From contig NZ_CP137160.1 in assembly GCF_040581405.1 (NCBI RefSeq), positions 1 to 42,425 of the forward strand: 42,425 bases of DNA, given 5' to 3'. This stretch comes from Komagataeibacter sucrofermentans DSM 15973 (GTDB lineage Bacteria; Pseudomonadota; Alphaproteobacteria; Acetobacterales; Acetobacteraceae). The notes beneath the pieces were generated by a model. It ran no database searches. It was not told where the DNA came from and was given only the letters and a program-made list of their open reading frames with translations. Below, in pieces: positions 42,148 through 42,425 of this stretch. The number at the start of each line of letters is the position of its first letter. Positions within the stretch are counted from its first letter, which is position 1. The position numbers and the translations under genes were made by a program.

Positions 42148-42260
42148 TTATCCACAGCATTGGAGTGTTTAAATAGGTGTTAAAGTGGTGTTACGGATTT
42201 TTATAATTCAAATAACATACTGAATAATAAAGGTTTTATCGGGAGATTCTATCGTCCTGT
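42148..42260 (+). other. Replication origin: DnaA box and AT-rich unwinding region
   Basis: TTATCCACA at 42148-42156 is a perfect consensus DnaA box. It is followed by about 100 AT-rich bases (42160-42245) and then by the iterons. DnaA box, AT-rich element, iterons and initiator gene in that order is the classic layout of an iteron plasmid origin. The actual unwinding site cannot be read from the sequence. Confidence 0.8.
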
Positions 42261-42269
42261 GAATCCACT

Positions 42270-42425
42270 ATGACGATAAACCGAATCCACTATGACGATA
42301 AACTGAATCTAATATGACGATAGCGAGTATGCGTAATTGAAATGACGATAAGCTCAATCTGAATCTAAAATGACGATAATTGGCTTGCGTATTTGAAGTG
42401 ACGATAGTAGCTATCTGTAATTGAA
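42270..42425 (+). repeat. Origin iterons, 9-base core ATGACGATA
   Basis: Copies of ATGACGATA start at 42270, 42292, 42314, 42342 and 42370. A one-base variant, GTGACGATA, starts at 42398, and a further copy starts at base 1 of the window. The spacings are 22, 22, 28, 28, 28 and, across the joined ends, 28. Some units also share flanking words: GAATC before the first two, and GTAATTGA before the copies at 42342 and at base 1. An inverted partial copy (TATCGTC) lies at 42250-42256. These are the expected RepA binding sites, since they lead directly into repA. Confidence 0.92.

Noticed and set aside
42270-42425. CRISPR-like repeat and spacer pattern
   Set aside because: The repeat core is only 9 bases, the spacing is 22 or 28 bases with similar flanks, and it leads into repA. 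These are replication iterons.

Overview
The window reads as a complete circular plasmid of an acetic acid bacterium (Acetobacteraceae; Komagataeibacter/Gluconacetobacter-like). The replication, partition and Ti-type mobilisation genes and the GC-rich backbone suggest this, but no ribosomal or other species-level marker is present, so the host is an inference. Circularity has direct support. Seven copies of a 9-base core (ATGACGATA, one of them GTGACGATA) sit near the right end at spacings of 22, 22, 28, 28 and 28 bases. The last copy is base 1 of the window, exactly 28 bases after the previous one if the ends are joined. That copy is also the start of repA.

Layout. (1) 41886-42425 plus 1-1101: origin, with a run of short hairpins, a perfect DnaA box, an AT-rich stretch, iterons and repA. 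(2) 1124-2147: a parA / ribbon-helix-helix partition pair with three arrays of octamers at an exact 8-base period. (3) 2186-3890: a short tyrosine recombinase with a WGR protein, then a PemIK-type toxin-antitoxin pair broken by one frameshift in each gene. (4) 3977-6806: two ClC H+/Cl- antiporter genes. (5) 6946-9348: a second tyrosine recombinase and a divergent Fic gene, separated by two perfect palindromes. (6) 9606-14090: YciI and NIPSNAP genes and a divergent LysR gene split by an intact IS66 element with an 8-base target duplication. (7) 14266-17064: a formaldehyde detoxification operon, frmR-frmA-VOC-fghA, with two tandem FrmR-type operators. (8) 17548-29510: a two-partner secretion operon, ialB-tpsB-tpsA-lipoprotein. 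The 2980-residue exoprotein stops before the place where a CdiA-type toxin would lie. (9) 29899-34607: an island with four PIN-domain toxin-antitoxin modules, an NsrR-like regulator and a DUF6118-like membrane protein. (10) 34654-40733: a Ti-type mobilisation region (traA, candidate oriT, traC, traD) interrupted by a CatB-like acetyltransferase, then a MucR-like regulator. (11) 40930-41540: a Phd-like antitoxin coupled to an unrecognised 140-residue protein.

Working together, repA, iterons and parA/RHH would give replication and segregation. The recombinases may resolve multimers, and several toxin-antitoxin pairs may enforce retention. TraA/oriT should allow mobilisation, but no type IV secretion genes are present, so a helper would be needed. 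The cargo suits acid and aldehyde stress: anion/proton exchange, formaldehyde oxidation, nitric-oxide or iron-sulphur sensing, and a large surface exoprotein.

The least expected items are a small gene with its own ribosome binding site inside traA in another frame, the 8-base-period arrays around parA, the hairpin run beside the origin, and the Phd-coupled unknown protein.
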